Assembly: GCA_026874595.1 (NCBI GenBank)
Contig: CM049314.1
Span: forward strand, 67,565,300-67,629,299
DNA length: 64,000 nt
Direction: 5' to 3'
DNA from: Sipunculus nudus
Lineage: Eukaryota > Annelida > Sipuncula > Golfingiida > Sipunculidae
A model generated the notes under the pieces. That model made no database searches. It was not told the DNA's origin and worked only from the letters and a program-made list of their open reading frames with translations. The position numbers and the translations under genes were made by a program. Position 1 is the stretch's first letter, and the number at the start of each line of letters is the position of its first letter. Positions 47,301 through 59,986 of the stretch are shown here, piece by piece.

Positions 47301-49807
47301 AGAATCGTGTGCTCAAGATGCTATTCGGCAAGATTAAATTTCAGTCCAAGTATACAGGATAACATTGTTTTGTACGATAATACCTTTTATCTGCTTAAGT
47401 ATACGTAAGTCAGTTATGTATTTCATCGTTTACATTAAACAAATAATTCGTGAATGGTTTAACACTACCTTATAGTCAATGGAGTGGTTAGGGTGGCTGA
47501 TTAACCCGATGGGTTCTGGTTAATTTACGCTGTGCATATGTACTCGTCATTTCTGACCGTACTTGGCTAAGTACGTCTGCCTTTTCAACATCAGTAAAAA
47601 AGTGCCTTCTCGTGTGACAAATTGAACATTTTTGGATCTATCAGTTATTTATCATCACACAATAGTTATTACTTAGAAGGCTTCCTCTATTGCAAGGATA
47701 GTTGGTTATCGCTAAGACCATTTCCCATAAAATGACAGGTTGAGTAGGTTTGGGGATACACATGTAGGCTTAATCAGTCTTTAAGTAAACGCTGCACGAT
47801 CAACGAAGTCTAGAGGGACATTTTTTTTGGCGGTTAGGACCCGTCAATGAGTTTTCTTAACCACACAAAAGTTAATTTTGCATTGCTATTGTCCTATATA
47901 TATCAGCTTAACATGTTGAAAAAAGGACAGAAGTGCTCTATACAGACAAACAGACATACATACAATGGGACAGCTCTTGCTCATGGCTAAGCGCAAGCAT
48001 GAATAACCTTAAATCCAACGACCAACACAAGGGAGCGGCAATAAATAATTTCCTAAATTCCCCACAATAACCAAATTAAACATAACCTAGATACAGACGA
48101 ATTTAGCAGCATCTTCAAGACGCTTGATTATTTAGTATTTGTGCATGTGCTTCATATAAACTGATGTATGTGAGCTACTATCTTAGATTGCTAGAAATGT
48201 TTTTACGTAGGGATACTCGAACAGAAGCTTAGTTCTCGTATATGCCGTATAAGGGTCTGAGGCGTTGCTTTATATGCATGCATATTACTAAGAAAAACCG
48301 TCGTATATATATGTAAATCAAGCAAGAAATTTTTATTTTATTTTATACTCATCAACTCGTGTTCGTATGAAATTGTGGAAATACCATTTTAGCAAAGATT
48401 TAATTTCAAACCATAAACACGGGAGAACATAATTTGTGATATACGGATGTCAAGTAAACAAAGTAAGTAACTATAAATTCCGAAGGAATTTTCTTGTGGC
48501 ATGTGGGTTTAAATGTTATATTTAATGTTGAAAAGTATAACAAATCCATATTCAAAGTAAAGCCTTTAATCAAAATGGAAACGCCAATCCAACTTCATAC
48601 CTTTTATTATTTCTTTCTGGTGTAATGGCAGTATATACATGTAATTTCACCCCTCTTACTAAATTACACATACACCAGGCAATAGGGAATTCAGATGTTC
48701 AGTAATCGTGCACATGCTTGATGAAATTTTATTTACAGGTTATGTGGTAATTCGTAAGGGCACCAACCCAGTGTCTTATTTCTCGTAAATACCATGAACA
48801 GGAACAGATATATTGTTTTATATGGAGGTTCCCGACAAAGGTGGTTTTATGTGTCTGTAAAAGTGTAAAACATTGAGGAAGTCATCCTATCTGAGACCAC
48901 ACAACTAACATCGAATCTCATTTGATTAACTTTAAAGATAAAATAACTCGTGAATACGTCTGGATTGAACATAAACATGTGGACAAGATGCACTTAAGCA
49001 AGATCAGATTTCAATTCACGTACACGCACAAAATAATTTGTGATATACGGGTATTAATTTTTGCTCAAGTATATTAAAGTTGGTAAGTTTCGAACTTTCT
49101 ATTCTCGGATGGATACCGTAGTACAGCAATATGGACACGTAAACTTGTTTTATGCAAACTCTCCTGTACACTGAATGAATAATCCATCACTATTCATCAT
49201 CTTCATATGTATTGTATATATAGCTATGTGACACGCATACCGTTTTAGTATGGCATAAAAAAAAATAAGCTGCCAACTGATGTCTGTTTATAAGTATTTT
49301 TTTTTTATTTCGCTGTAGGTTTTTTTATCATAAACCATTTACTTGTCCAGTGGTATACGGAATGCGGTATCATAAAAATGTAATTCGCATACCATCCTCG
49401 GTATAGGGACCACTTGACCAGGCAACCATGTATTTGAAATTTGAATGCAGAGTGGTCGGGCGGGTTTTGAAAGTGTTATACCGAGCGTTAAGTACATGGC
49501 CAACACGATTTATTCTGCATTGCCGGTTCCGCTTCAACAATCCTCATACCGCGGGCCGAGTAAGCGCAGCTAATGTACTTGGTTAAAACGTTTGATTACC
49601 AAAGTAGGAAACTTAAGTCCTCATCGAATCAAATTCCTCCGACACTATATTCTAGTACAGATCAAAATAAACTTGTGATTTCACATACGTTGCCCGGCAG
49701 TTACACAATTCATGAAATTCATGTAGAACTAATCCATGTGCTTTATGACAGGAAAAGAGACACTTGTCGTAGGCAGGGGCTAACTTGGCCATATGTCCAC
49801 TGGAATT

Positions 49808-49899
49808 TCTCCCTGTAGGATCATCACCTTGATATGTACTAAAAATGGCATCTTCTCCCTGTAGGATCATCATCTTGATATGTACTAAAAATGGCATCT
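49808..49899 (+). repeat. 46 bp tandem duplication
   Basis: A unit beginning TCTCCCTGTAGGATCATCA and ending AAAAATGGCATCT is present twice head to tail with one mismatch (CACC/CATC). Recent. Confidence 0.92.
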
Positions 49900-51212
49900 T
49901 GATGCTTGTGGTCCAGATTATATGAACGAAATATTGATGATTGTGTATTGAATTTGGCCCTGTTTCACCAATATATTTCCAGGGCCTTCTCTGCTACCAT
50001 ACGTCCTTTCTTCAAGGGCTTACCCGACGATTGTGAAGACAATGTTCATTTTGACTGGAGAACCTTGACCTGTTTTCCCACGACAGTCGTACAGCAAGTA
50101 ATTTATATGTAAACCCTATACGCAACTTTTAAATTCACCATTCCTATGTGTAAACCTATATGTAAGCCGCTTACATATAGCATAAATCGTCCGACAACCA
50201 AATTGTATGTTGTATGTGAGCGGGCCTCACATCGTTAAAGTGAGCTGTTATCTTGTTTTCATATGTAACCTAACCTGTGTTTTTCTTTCACCTAATGCTG
50301 TTAATTCATTATTCATATATTTTTCAATCAAAGACATGAACAGGGAAGAAAAATGAGGTTAATGTTAATTAAAACACAATTTTGCCCCCCGCCTCCCCCC
50401 CCAAAAAAAAAAATCCTGAGAGTAGAACATTTAATTAGATTTACATTGACATCTTCATTACCCAAAAAGATATGTCTTTATTGGTCAATGTTATTTTAGA
50501 GGAGAAGGAGAGAGAGAGGGAGAGAAAGAGAGACCAATGGACCAAATAAACACGGAATATATTAACACAGAGAGCATTAGGTATAGAGAAAGAGAAAGAG
50601 ATAGATAGAACAGCCAGGCAGAGACAAAGATAAAGACACAGAGAGACAGAGAACACATCCACATTTGCCGTTTGAACAACTGACCCAAGGGCCGGTGAAT
50701 TGAATTATCCGCAACATTAAAAAAATAAACCAGATAAATGTCACGTTACAGCGAATTCATGGTATATTTTTGTATTGAGTCAAAGCTAGTACTTATATTA
50801 CCCCCGTATCATATAAATATTATCGGCAATGACTTTGAGCTCTGGAAATGCGACCATGGAATCATTTATCGTAAACGCGACGAACAAAACAGTAAGTTAT
50901 ACTTAATACCCAGGATGTTGATAAAACTGTTTTGGCCATCATAACAGCGTGAAACATCTTTAAAAGTCACCTTATCCCAAAGCAGGTCACGGACATTGAT
51001 TGTCATATTTCTGACAATATAACATCAGCGTTAGACTGAATTATTGTAAAAACCACCGGCCTTAAACGGGTCACTACATGTAAGATATATAGGGGTTATG
51101 AATAAATGCAAGATTGTCTAACAGTCCGATTTTATTGATGTCATAAATGTCAAATGTTCTGACAAGCGTCCTACCTGAAATCCATATAGGCCTGATAACA
51201 CGATTCGTAAAC

Positions 51213-51215
<3 letters not shown>

Positions 51216-51290
<75 letters not shown>
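51216..51290 (+). repeat. (TA)n microsatellite, 75 bp
   Basis: About 37 TA units followed by TTATATA. Confidence 0.95.
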
Positions 51291-51297
<7 letters not shown>

Positions 51298-52625
51298 AAG
51301 GAATTCTCGCTAAATATCATAGTTCATAGAAGGATGTCTCTCAATTATTCACGAGGGTGTGGGTCTCTACATGCCACGAAGGAAAACCACATGTGAGATC
51401 CACCGACTAGGAGAACATGTCAAGATGAATGAAACAAGCTTTAATCTATTTCTTTTTGTTCTTAATGCAATGATAAAAAAAAAGGCAAACGGTGGACAAA
51501 TTATTATTAGCAGATGATTTTGGTCCCCAATCTGTTGTATCCTTACCGTTTGAGGACGCAACAGATTAAATTAACATTTAACACATAGTTGTGTCGTCCT
51601 CATTGTAACCGAATGATTTTGTCTAAGTTTCATTATTTTGAAGAACATTTGTTACCATATAAACCTCGTTTGTATTGATCCACGGATATGTCTAAGCTTT
51701 ATGGTAAGTTCTTTCTACTTCGACATTGTTTTATATAACTGAAACAACGCAAATAATAAAACTAAATGCTTATTTAAATCGAAACGTCGAAAAAAAGTCA
51801 CATGCCTAAGTGCTTTACCAGTATTTCCATTAAGATGTTAATTGACTCCTATTATGCCAATTTTATGTTTCGGGAAATAACTGACAAATTGTCGTGACCT
51901 TTAACGGTCTCCATTGGTATCTGTCAGAATCATCAGTCAGAAGTTAAGGGTGATGAGGTAAAGTGAAAAAAAAAATGTTAAAATAAACCCAGCAGCAGAA
52001 ATCACCAATTTGGAGACACAAAACCATGATTACGTTTACATCTGAGACCTAATCAGACAATGACATTTGCTTTTTGGAGTCAGAAAATCAATGGAATTGG
52101 AGTTTCGGCAGAAGGTGAAGCAATCGAATTTGCGTTTTCGTGCTCACGTTAATGGAGTGTCTGAACGGGTCCTAATACACACAGTGGCTTATCCAGCAGA
52201 ACTCAACCTATCACCAAAAATGACAATTTGATAAGGCCTGATGTACTTTTAAATGCAAACTACCATCTGAACACTAAGTGCGAGAAGTCAATTATTCTAC
52301 CCCACTGAGCAATGCAAGTCAAGTACACTTAGCTCTTTAAGTAGGAGGCGCAAGCCAATATCCAGTGCCATCAGCATGCGAAAGACTATCAATACTATTG
52401 TTCCGTCGCGTCGTTGGCAGTCATTGCGCGCCGGTCCAGAAGTTAACACTTTTGTGTGACAGTCAGATGTTCACAGCAGAACTAGGCTGTTTTTACCAGA
52501 CCGCTTTATCAGCCACTCACCGAAAAATTGCTGTCTCAGCATCTTTAATGGTATCAACATGCTAGCGGCTTAGATAGGAACTAGCCCAGTGTGTATGATT
52601 TTGGATAGCTAGCCTCATTTTGTTT

Positions 52626-53000
52626 GTAACCGCCTCCATATTTTAATGCTGGCTTAATGTAGTATATGTTTATCTGAAGAATTCCATTCCTTTTTTGGAC
52701 TTCGTGACTGGGCAGTTTCATACGCTTCCTCTCATATTATATCCTGGTATTAATCAGGCCAGATGGCTACTGCACCTGCGGGCCCTTGGAATGTAATCGT
52801 CCCCATAGCCTGGTCATACCATCGAGGAACCCCGAAAGGCGCACTTGTCTGTAAGTGAAACATGGCCGTCCTACTCAACCTGCTGAGCGCTCGCCTTGGG
52901 TGGGGGCGGTCCTTGAAAAATGTCACCGCCTCGGCTGAGATTCATAATCGCGATCTTCGGCTTTCAGTCAAATGCTATAAATTGCATCAACAGAAGCCGG
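52626..53000 (-). mobile_element. tRNA-derived SINE, diverged sister of 15195-15605
   Basis: Shares with the 15.2-15.6 kb element, in the same order and orientation: GTAACCGCCTCCAT, CTGAAGAATTCCAT, GCACCTGCGGG, GAGGAACCCCGAAAGG, GTGAAACA(T/C)G(G/A)CCGT, TCACCG.CT(C/G)GGCTGAGATTC and AGAAGCCGG. The B box is damaged (GATTCATAATCGCG) and the A-box region is mutated. No target-site duplication or clear A-tail is seen, so this is an older insertion. Confidence 0.85.
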
Positions 53001-53650
53001 TCATGCCTGCAAAATCTTTTGTTTGTCCATAAGTTAAAAAGAAAATGCACTTTATTAATATACTTTATTTCTGTGGTTATTTCATATTTAAATAATAAAT
53101 ATGCACATATAGTGAGGTTTTATCGTTAATTTGCCTCAGCGGTTCATCAGTTGAAGTGCTACCTCTGTGAAACTAACATTTTTCAATAGCACGGTGAGTC
53201 TATGGGCTCTCTGTAGCACGGTTAGGTGCCGCTACACCATTGCGTTATAACGAACTTATTCCAGAACGTTTACTAATGATGACCAGTGTGTCTCGAAAAT
53301 TTAAAATTAGCATTGGTCTGATATTGTCCTGGACGTGTCATATTGCTTGTTTGTATAATAGACCATACACCAGAAAACTGGTACTTATCTTCCGGGACCC
53401 ATAATTGTTGTCTGAGGTTTAATTGTTTCGCCTAATTTTTTTTTTAGATTTAGTATGGCTGTTTCGTCATTTTTAAAGCAACCCCTGTCAATAAAAACAT
53501 ACAAAGAAACTTGCTCTACAAACATTCTGGAATTATTTCTGCATTGCGCATGGACACTCAACCTTACAAAGAAAATGCTTGTTTCTTGGACGTCCAGATT
53601 ACGTCACTTGACAAGCCGGCTACGGTCCCTTGGCGTAGTAACTTAAATCT

Positions 53651-53695
<45 letters not shown>

Positions 53696-54290
53696 AAAAT
53701 TATTTTCATAACACTGCTAAGAAAAACTTTGATACCATACTACTTTTTCATATTTTTCACGTCATACAATTCTGCTTTATCCAACAGCCCCAAGACTCGT
53801 CACACTGACCTCCAGTATTTAGTATTCTAGTCTGGCGGTTCATTATCGTCTTTACTCGTCTGGGCTCCCGTCTTGTCTTAACAAGGCTGATGTTAGCACC
53901 CAATGACCGGAATAAGATGTCTCAGACTTCCGAATCATTTCATTCATCGAATCTTAATTTTCGGTTTGTTACCCTAGTGAACTATTACTTAGGTAGTAAA
54001 TTTTCAGACTTTCAGAAATATATATATTTAGTAACAGTCTAAGCTATTCATTTTTTTTTAAAGATAGGAACGATGTAGTTCTCCCTTCGTTTGTCGCCGC
54101 AAGTTTTTTTTACACGAATACAGCGGTCTACCGGCGGTCACTCAATCGAGCTATTGCGCGTGGGCATTGTAAATAAAAATAATTAAGTAAATGGAACAAA
54201 TACAGAGTGAGCATTAAAATCATTCATTCTAATAAACATTTTATAATGGTCTTCTTTGTTTCAAATTTCATAAAACCTGAGGAACTACTT
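53001..54290. other. Unassigned stretch
   Basis: Includes a TA microsatellite (listed separately). No gene recognised. Confidence 0.4.
53654..53692 (+). repeat. (TA)n microsatellite, 39 bp
   Basis: Pure alternating AT. Confidence 0.95.
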
Positions 54291-54367
54291 TGCAGCGCGA
54301 TATCGGTGACGTGGCGGTGAAAATGGATAAAACTTAATACCACGTACCAGCCAGTTTAAACCCTTTT

Positions 54368-54583
54368 TTGGTAAATGGGCGTGATTCTGGGGTAACGTCC
54401 GGCTCCCGGGAAACCTCACCTCATCTTCGGGTGGTCTCGGAAGAATACGAATTCGAAGAGTTTCTGAAGTTAGGGTCCATGTGGTCCGCGATGTATGTAT
54501 ACAGTGGTTCCCTCAAGGCCGCTGAAGTAGCTTTCCGGATGAACAAGCAATTAATTGCAAGGGCCCATAATCTGGCTCAATAA
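54368..54583 (+). pseudogene. Coding-like fragment, unidentified
   Basis: A frame of 71 codons without an ATG at its start (first codon TTG); the first internal ATG is at 54477. Its base composition is clearly more GC-rich than the surroundings, and the C-terminal half (residues 37-71) reads like a globular or helical protein end before a TAA stop. A tRNA-like segment follows 130 bp downstream. It could be the 3' end of a retroelement ORF or a single exon. I do not recognise the family, and no second copy is in the window. Confidence 0.3.
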
Positions 54584-54715
54584 ACCTTGAACCTGTGCGG
54601 AGGTTGAGGCAAATGCATGGTGAATAGCTTCGACATCGCTGCGTGCTCGATCAAGTTTGACAGCTCACAGACGGCTCCGAGTAGTTAAGTAAAACCTCGG
54701 AATTAGTACCACCAA

Positions 54716-54850
54716 TGGCACCACGGTGAAGTGGTAGCATTTCCGAGGTGGTAGACTACGTAAGGTTCGACTATCACATATCTTACCACAGCTTGTTTGG
54801 CTGTACGTTGTTAACTTTAAGTGCCTTGTGCCTTGCACGGAACTATTCAA
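54716..54850 (+). repeat. Possible tRNA-like SINE head
   Basis: ACGGTGAAGTGGTAGCATTTCC resembles an A box (GTGAAGTGGTAGCA), and AAGGTTCGACTATC about 40 bp downstream resembles a B box (GGTTCGAC). A TAAGTGCCTTGTGCC stretch follows. No tail or target duplication was found. Confidence 0.35.
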
Positions 54851-54949
54851 TATTGTTTTATCACCTACATAAAAAGACAGGAAATAAAAGCGATAAGTTT
54901 TGTATAATTCTGTTTATTAATACTAAAAAAAGTAAAACGTTTATAAGCC

Positions 54950-57020
54950 CGTGAACAGTAATATGGTTAGCCCAAAGTTGAATTTAATATAAACCAATCA
55001 TAAATCTTTATTGATCGGTGAGTTAATCAAAGATAAGGGCCCCCTTCATCAAGGATATAAAAAGAAAAAAAAAATTGTAACGCAAAAAAAAATCATGGTT
55101 TGGTGTGATCATCCGTGAACACGCTTAGTTATCTTCGCTGCATTTGTTTGATCTACTGCCCTCTACTGATGTAATGCATTGGTTTGCACCCAACTCTCCG
55201 TTAAGCCTGGGTAGGCAGAGTTCACTCTAAAGCTAGTGGCTGCATCACTGGTTTTCAGTTCACCTATCGGGACCATAAAAAGTGGTCGTAATTTCGAGGT
55301 GGTCGAAAAACGGAGGTGGTCTTTAGGCCAGGTTTACTGCTCAATAAAAAAAACAAAGGAATCAATTCGGAAGTGTTGTATCGGTTACAATTTATTTGAG
55401 GGGTTGGAATTAAATGCATCTATTATTCGATTTTCTTGTTACCCCCCCCCCCCCAACCCAATCAAAACTAGCGATTCATGATCACAAACTTAAGATGAAC
55501 ACAACTAACCCTACATCTAATTATATTATCATATAACACACTGAATTATGATTAGTTTATTAATATAGGTTTCGCATGAAAATGGTGCTTTATCTGGCAA
55601 CTTACAAGACTTTTGATTTATGAATAAACAATATCATTTGGGTGGCTGCCAGACTGCTAATCCTATATAAAAGGAATTATAGGAGGTACATATCCCATTT
55701 TAACATTCAAAACATAGCTGTCGGGAAAAAACTCTCAAAAAGAATTGGGTTTGCCGAACTAATCTTGATTAATTTAATTTAAACCGTCGTCAGAATTGTA
55801 CTTCACTGCATCTCAAGCGCTAGGGAGTATTTTCTGGGCGAGTGTTCTGCCGAAAAGGCAGCAAAACAATTCTTCTGACACGAGTAAAAAGTTTTGTTGA
55901 AATTCATGTTTCCCTTTGGTATTATAAACCACAAACAGTCTTATTTGAGTGCCGTAATCTGATTTGCTGCAGGGGTCTGGACAGCTCCTATCTGGAAATG
56001 GTCAATTGCAAAATAAGTTAAGACCGGTACCGCCTCGTTGAGAACGAATGCATCAGTTGCAAACAAATAATCGAAGTTGTGGTCAAATGAATGTCATCCT
56101 TAAGAATGGAAATAACAACTTTTAACACAAGATTTCTATAAAAAAAATGTAACATTACAAAAAGGAACGGTTCATCATTTCATGAAAATGGTGTATGAAT
56201 TAGAAGTGGGATGAACAAAATTATATTATATTGCGTCATTTGGAAGGTATGTAAAATTAAGATCGAAATGTAAAGCAAAATGAACAGTTTGTATGGCCAG
56301 TCATCGAAACATAATAATTAACAAAGCCCCTGCGTACTGATGATATGTTTGGTCGTTATTTAAGATACATACAAGGAATTATGTGAATTGCTTCTACTTT
56401 GTTTAAATCAATATCGTCTTCTGTGTCTAAGGCAGAAATCGAGTCTGTCAGGCAATGCGCCGAGTTGGACTCCTGCAAGATTCATGCATGAATTGTTATT
56501 TGGCAGGCTTTGAAACAAAACCCCCTTTTGATGAACTTGCAAGATCGTGCAGGACCTTTACAAAGAAAGGAACATGAGATGAAGTCGCCCACTCAGACGT
56601 GCGCAAAACTCGTGTTAATCAGGGTGGGCTTAGAACGTGACATTCATGGAAAACTTTAGTTTTACTTGTGAACTCACTTAAAAGAATAACAGATTAACAA
56701 AGCAGTGATCACACATTTCAACATAAAAGGTAACTTACTGTCTTAATGTGGTGACCAGGGAGTGGAATCGCTTCAAAAGTTACAAGAGTGGTCAGATAAA
56801 ACAGATCATGCGATTGCTAGTTTGTTCGCGAGGTTTTTCATATTCGGGGTATTTGGAAACGGGGAATAATCACATAAACTGTACCCTCGGGCATAAGATG
56901 TATCACCAAAGAAGACCAACAAGATTGGATGACGCATCTGCACAAATAGATTAATTATCACACCAAATTAAGATTGTCTGTTAATCAACAAATTAGTCTT
57001 TGGCTGGAATAGAAATCCGT
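54950..57020. other. Unassigned stretch
   Basis: Apart from the MITE-like fragment at 55257-55339 and a poly-C run at 55442-55454, no gene or repeat was identified. Confidence 0.4.
55257..55339. mobile_element. MITE-like fragment related to 8981-9141
   Basis: The right end GGTGGTCTTTAGGCCAGGTTTACTG resembles GGTGGTCTTTCGGACAGGTTCCAATG at 9116-9141. GAGGTGGTC words recur internally. The left end is poorly preserved. Confidence 0.4.
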
Positions 57021-57023
57021 CCA

Positions 57024-57024
<1 letters not shown>

Positions 57025-57054
<30 letters not shown>
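57025..57054 (+). repeat. Poly-A run (30)
   Basis: Uninterrupted A30. It could be a retroposon tail, but no element was recognised to its left. Confidence 0.9.
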
Positions 57055-57055
<1 letters not shown>

Positions 57056-57796
57056 ATATGTCCACTATCGTCAACTGACGCGGTACTCACCGGAGATATA
57101 ATAACTCTGACAAGGGTCACAATATATTGACCGTAACAGAAATGAGTTAGATATTGTGTGATCAATTTGTATTAAATAATCAAATACAAATACTGCTGTA
57201 GTTAAAATATATAAGTTCTGGTACGATCATGAGAATAAAACCCCCTCGAAACGTTGAAAACAAAGGCCTAACAAAATATCAGCCTCGCGAATATATGATC
57301 AGCCAGGAATTACCAGAATTAAAGCCATATTAGCACCATGGTATCAAGAACATCATTTGTCTCTTTGTATCAGGTTTCTTTGAAACTAACTGTTTATAAC
57401 TGACTCTTATAGGAATCGGTCTAGGAACCCACATAATCTGGCGATAATAGAGACTGTCATATTTTGCTTTGTACGTCAATAACACATGACTTCAGAAAAA
57501 GCGGTGGCAATGTTTTAATATTAAAGGAACTTTTCCGATATCTGACGTCCATTAACTAAAGGTAATTCTTTTTTGTAAAAATATAGCCCGAAGAAGACGA
57601 TCCCATCGCACAAAGGTTGTTCTGTTTATATCCACATGTTTTTAACATATGGGTGGGGGGGGGGGGTTGTCCAAAATTAACAAAACACATTCAACAAGGC
57701 ACTTTCAAATCAAATTCCAACCACCGCAGGTTACATGTTTTTTTTTTTCATGTGACATAATTGCCGTATCATCGCTTTAAACTATTGATATCATTT

Positions 57797-58035
57797 TAAA
57801 GGGGCCGAATCACCTATAAAGCATGTTGAATTATCATGAGAAATACCTTCTTCCCATTAAAAAAAAATCGGTACCTGCCAAAATATTGCCTTGAAACCGT
57901 TTGCTTACTTTTGAAAATGAGTGTTAAACACAGTAAATCGGGCGCGAACACAGGTGTCAACATAAACACAGCACGTGGGGCCATGTGGATCGTGGAGCCA
58001 CAACATGTGTCAATGCAGGAGATGCACTGACTGAA
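57797..58035 (-). repeat. Dispersed repeat, sister of 4595-4968, distal half
   Basis: The reverse complement carries GTCAGTGCATCTCCTGCATTGACACATG, GTTCGCGCCCG, TTAACACTCATTTTC, AAGTAAGCAAACGGTTTCAAGG, TTTTGGCAGGTA and ATGCTTTATAGGTGATTCGG, which match 4745-4968 in order. Confidence 0.8.
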
Positions 58036-58072
58036 TTGGCCAAAATAATTGTTACAGATGCCCTTTTTATTG

Positions 58073-58790
58073 TGTGACACTGGCGTAACTCGTTTTGTGG
58101 CGCCCTCGCCGGGCCGCTTGTTACATTCTTAGTTTAATCTGTACTGGTTGAACTCTCGTTGTCATGCTAGCTTTGGGCTTTCTCGCCTGGCCGGGGTCAC
58201 GTGTGGACCCTGGTATGTAGAGACACAGTGATGTTCTTCTAGATGATCCTGTAACACGTGTTAACTGTGTATTATGTTAGATCCTTAGACTGTTCATGAA
58301 GTGGAAAATTCTCGGCTTGGGGCAAGAAGTTTTAAATAGGAGGCTGTGTTTTAGAGCCGGGAGAAATGACAGAAGATTCCAGCGGACATTGGCGTGTTTA
58401 TGTCGGTCTGTTGGACCTGTCCGATTATCCAGTAATTTAAGGGATTCTGCTATTACTAACTTTATACAATTTAGTGCTGCCTGCCTCAAGTTTACTCTCT
58501 GGATTGTTACAAGAGCTTTACATTGGACTGTTATTCTCCGAGAGGATTTGTGTAGACTTTTCATCCTGCATAGACATTTTAAAGAACTTATCGTTGTGAC
58601 GTTTGTGATATCCAGGTACTGTGCACATTGTTTATTTTACTGTGTGATTGTGTTGGTTTGTTGTTATACCGCTGTTATACTGCTTAATTGTATTGATTTA
58701 GTGTATTGTAATGTTAGGGTTGTTTTAGGAATAAATTATAATTATTTGTTAACAAAGGGCCACTGACATTTCACGCTTCCTAGTGTTACA
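58073..58790 (+). mobile_element. LTR-like insertion (possible solo LTR)
   Basis: Begins TGTGACACTGGCG and ends CCTAGTGTTACA; the termini are inverted relatives of each other (TGTGACACTGG versus TGTAACACTAGG). A possible TATA (TTTTAAATAGG near 58330) and a poly(A) hexamer (AATAAA near 58730) fall in the order expected for an LTR. It sits inside the 824 bp that separates the two halves of the dispersed repeat. No primer site, polypurine tract or target-site duplication was found, so an LTR is a hypothesis. The 156-codon frame at 58296-58766 overlaps it and is judged accidental. Confidence 0.4.
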
Positions 58791-58859
58791 AAATCTGTTT
58801 TTTTTTTATCTCCATTACAAAAGTTGTGCTCATTACGGATAAGTGATCTGTTTATATTA

Positions 58860-59017
58860 GGTTCCGAAACATAATGTAATACATGTTCCCGCAGGCTGAA
58901 ACATGGGGGGTTGCGGGCCAAAATCGGACCTCCGGCCATTCGGTCATGTCATCGTAAACAGACACACGTGGACTGTGATTACCAACACACAGACCCTTAA
59001 CAAGGTGTTAAACGGCC
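58860..59017 (-). repeat. Dispersed repeat, sister of 4595-4968, proximal half
   Basis: The reverse complement carries CACCTTGTTAAGGGTCTGTG, GTAATCACAGTCCACGTGTG, TCTGTTTACGATGA and CTGCGGGAACATGT, which match 4598-4740. The rest of the repeat continues at 57797-58035, after the insertion. Confidence 0.8.
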
Positions 59018-59019
59018 GT

Positions 59020-59980
59020 ATACGAGGTGCTGAGACTTTAAATGTACAAAAATAAGGTAACAATATTAAATAGGTGAAATCAATTCATGAAATTTAAATT
59101 GTTGAAATTGTTAATTATATGGTTACTTATATTTCTATTAATTCATTCAGTTCACTAAAACCAATGAAACATTACATGTCAATATAAGTTATACTTAAAA
59201 CTTTAAATTAATAAACATACAGAAGCAACTATTTTGAGGGATTAATCTGAAGTGGGGAAATCTGAAATCAATAGACCGGCCTACACAGATGTTGTTTTCA
59301 TATAGCCTGTATTTATACCACATGATTACATGGCACGAAGTTCCAGGTTATTCCAAGCATTCCAGAGCTTTATGACAGTATCATCGAACGTCGCGGTTTA
59401 CACTACCTGTTGCGTATTTTAAGTCCAGGCTCCGCTGGTTTTACCTAGCAATATTCATTTCATTCCTACAAATAAATGATATATATTTAATTTTCTACGT
59501 TGATTGAAATATTTTGTCATAAAAACAAGTTTATGTCGGACTTACGTCCGGAGTGTGCCCATTCCCGTGAGGCTCGAGTACTTGTCACACTGATTATATG
59601 TGTATCTGAAATATGATTGAAATGTCTACGGAACAAAGCATCTATGCACTGACAAAGGACCTCTACCTTTTAAGTCCTGATTTCTAAATGACCGAGATAA
59701 TGTGTTGTTCACCCGTGGGATGTGCTTTCCTGTTTTCATTTGCCAGAAATGTTTAATTAATAATTTATATGGCACGAATGACGCGTGTTATAGTTATGTA
59801 TTGAAGAATATCCAATTCTATGTTCAGCCTTTAATCTTGAAAATTTTTCAATTGCGTTCTTTCATTTTTAATGAATGAACGTTTTAATGAATGTAGATTG
59901 TTTTGTCGAACCAAAGCTTATTATCTATTGTCTTTTATTTTAGTCTACTATTCCGTTTGTAGATCGCGCATGTATATAAG
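59020..59980. other. Unassigned AT-rich stretch
   Basis: No gene or repeat was recognised. Confidence 0.4.
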
Positions 59981-59986
59981 TAGTTG

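Larger units (their letters stand above)
43900..49100 (+). repeat. Second tandem array, ~1.2 kb units, highly diverged
   Basis: Recurrent blocks: (i) AAGCGC(C/A)AGCAT(A/G)A(A/T)(A/T)A(A/C)CTT near 46825 and 47988, with a weaker relative near 44115; (ii) GCAATAAATAATT(T)-type text near 47010 and 48035, and 44208 as GCAATATATAATT; (iii) TTTGATAAATTTTAAAGACAAA near 44700 and 47250, and TTTGATTAACTTTAAAGATAAA near 48920; (iv) TTGTGATATAC(A/G)G at 44816, 48433 and 49030; (v) GAGTTTTCTTAA at about 46630 and 47850. Adjacent starts are about 1.17-1.23 kb apart where both copies are clear. It is not visibly related to the main array. No gene was recognised. Confidence 0.6.
49100..52620. other. Unassigned AT-rich stretch
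   Basis: Apart from the microsatellites and the 46 bp duplication listed separately, there is a GA-rich patch at 50500-50660 and a C-rich/A-rich junction at about 50384-50411. No gene was recognised; the frames at 49573-49818 and 52365-52565 lack recognisable features. Confidence 0.45.

Noticed and set aside
57025-57054. Poly-A run as the tail of a retroposon
   Set aside because: No body, target duplication or tRNA-like head was found next to it.
58296-58766. 156-codon ORF, the longest in the window, with a hydrophobic C-terminal half
   Set aside because: It lies inside the LTR-like segment 58073-58790, has no domain, and the hydrophobic half comes from T-rich DNA; the LTR-type ends explain the segment better.
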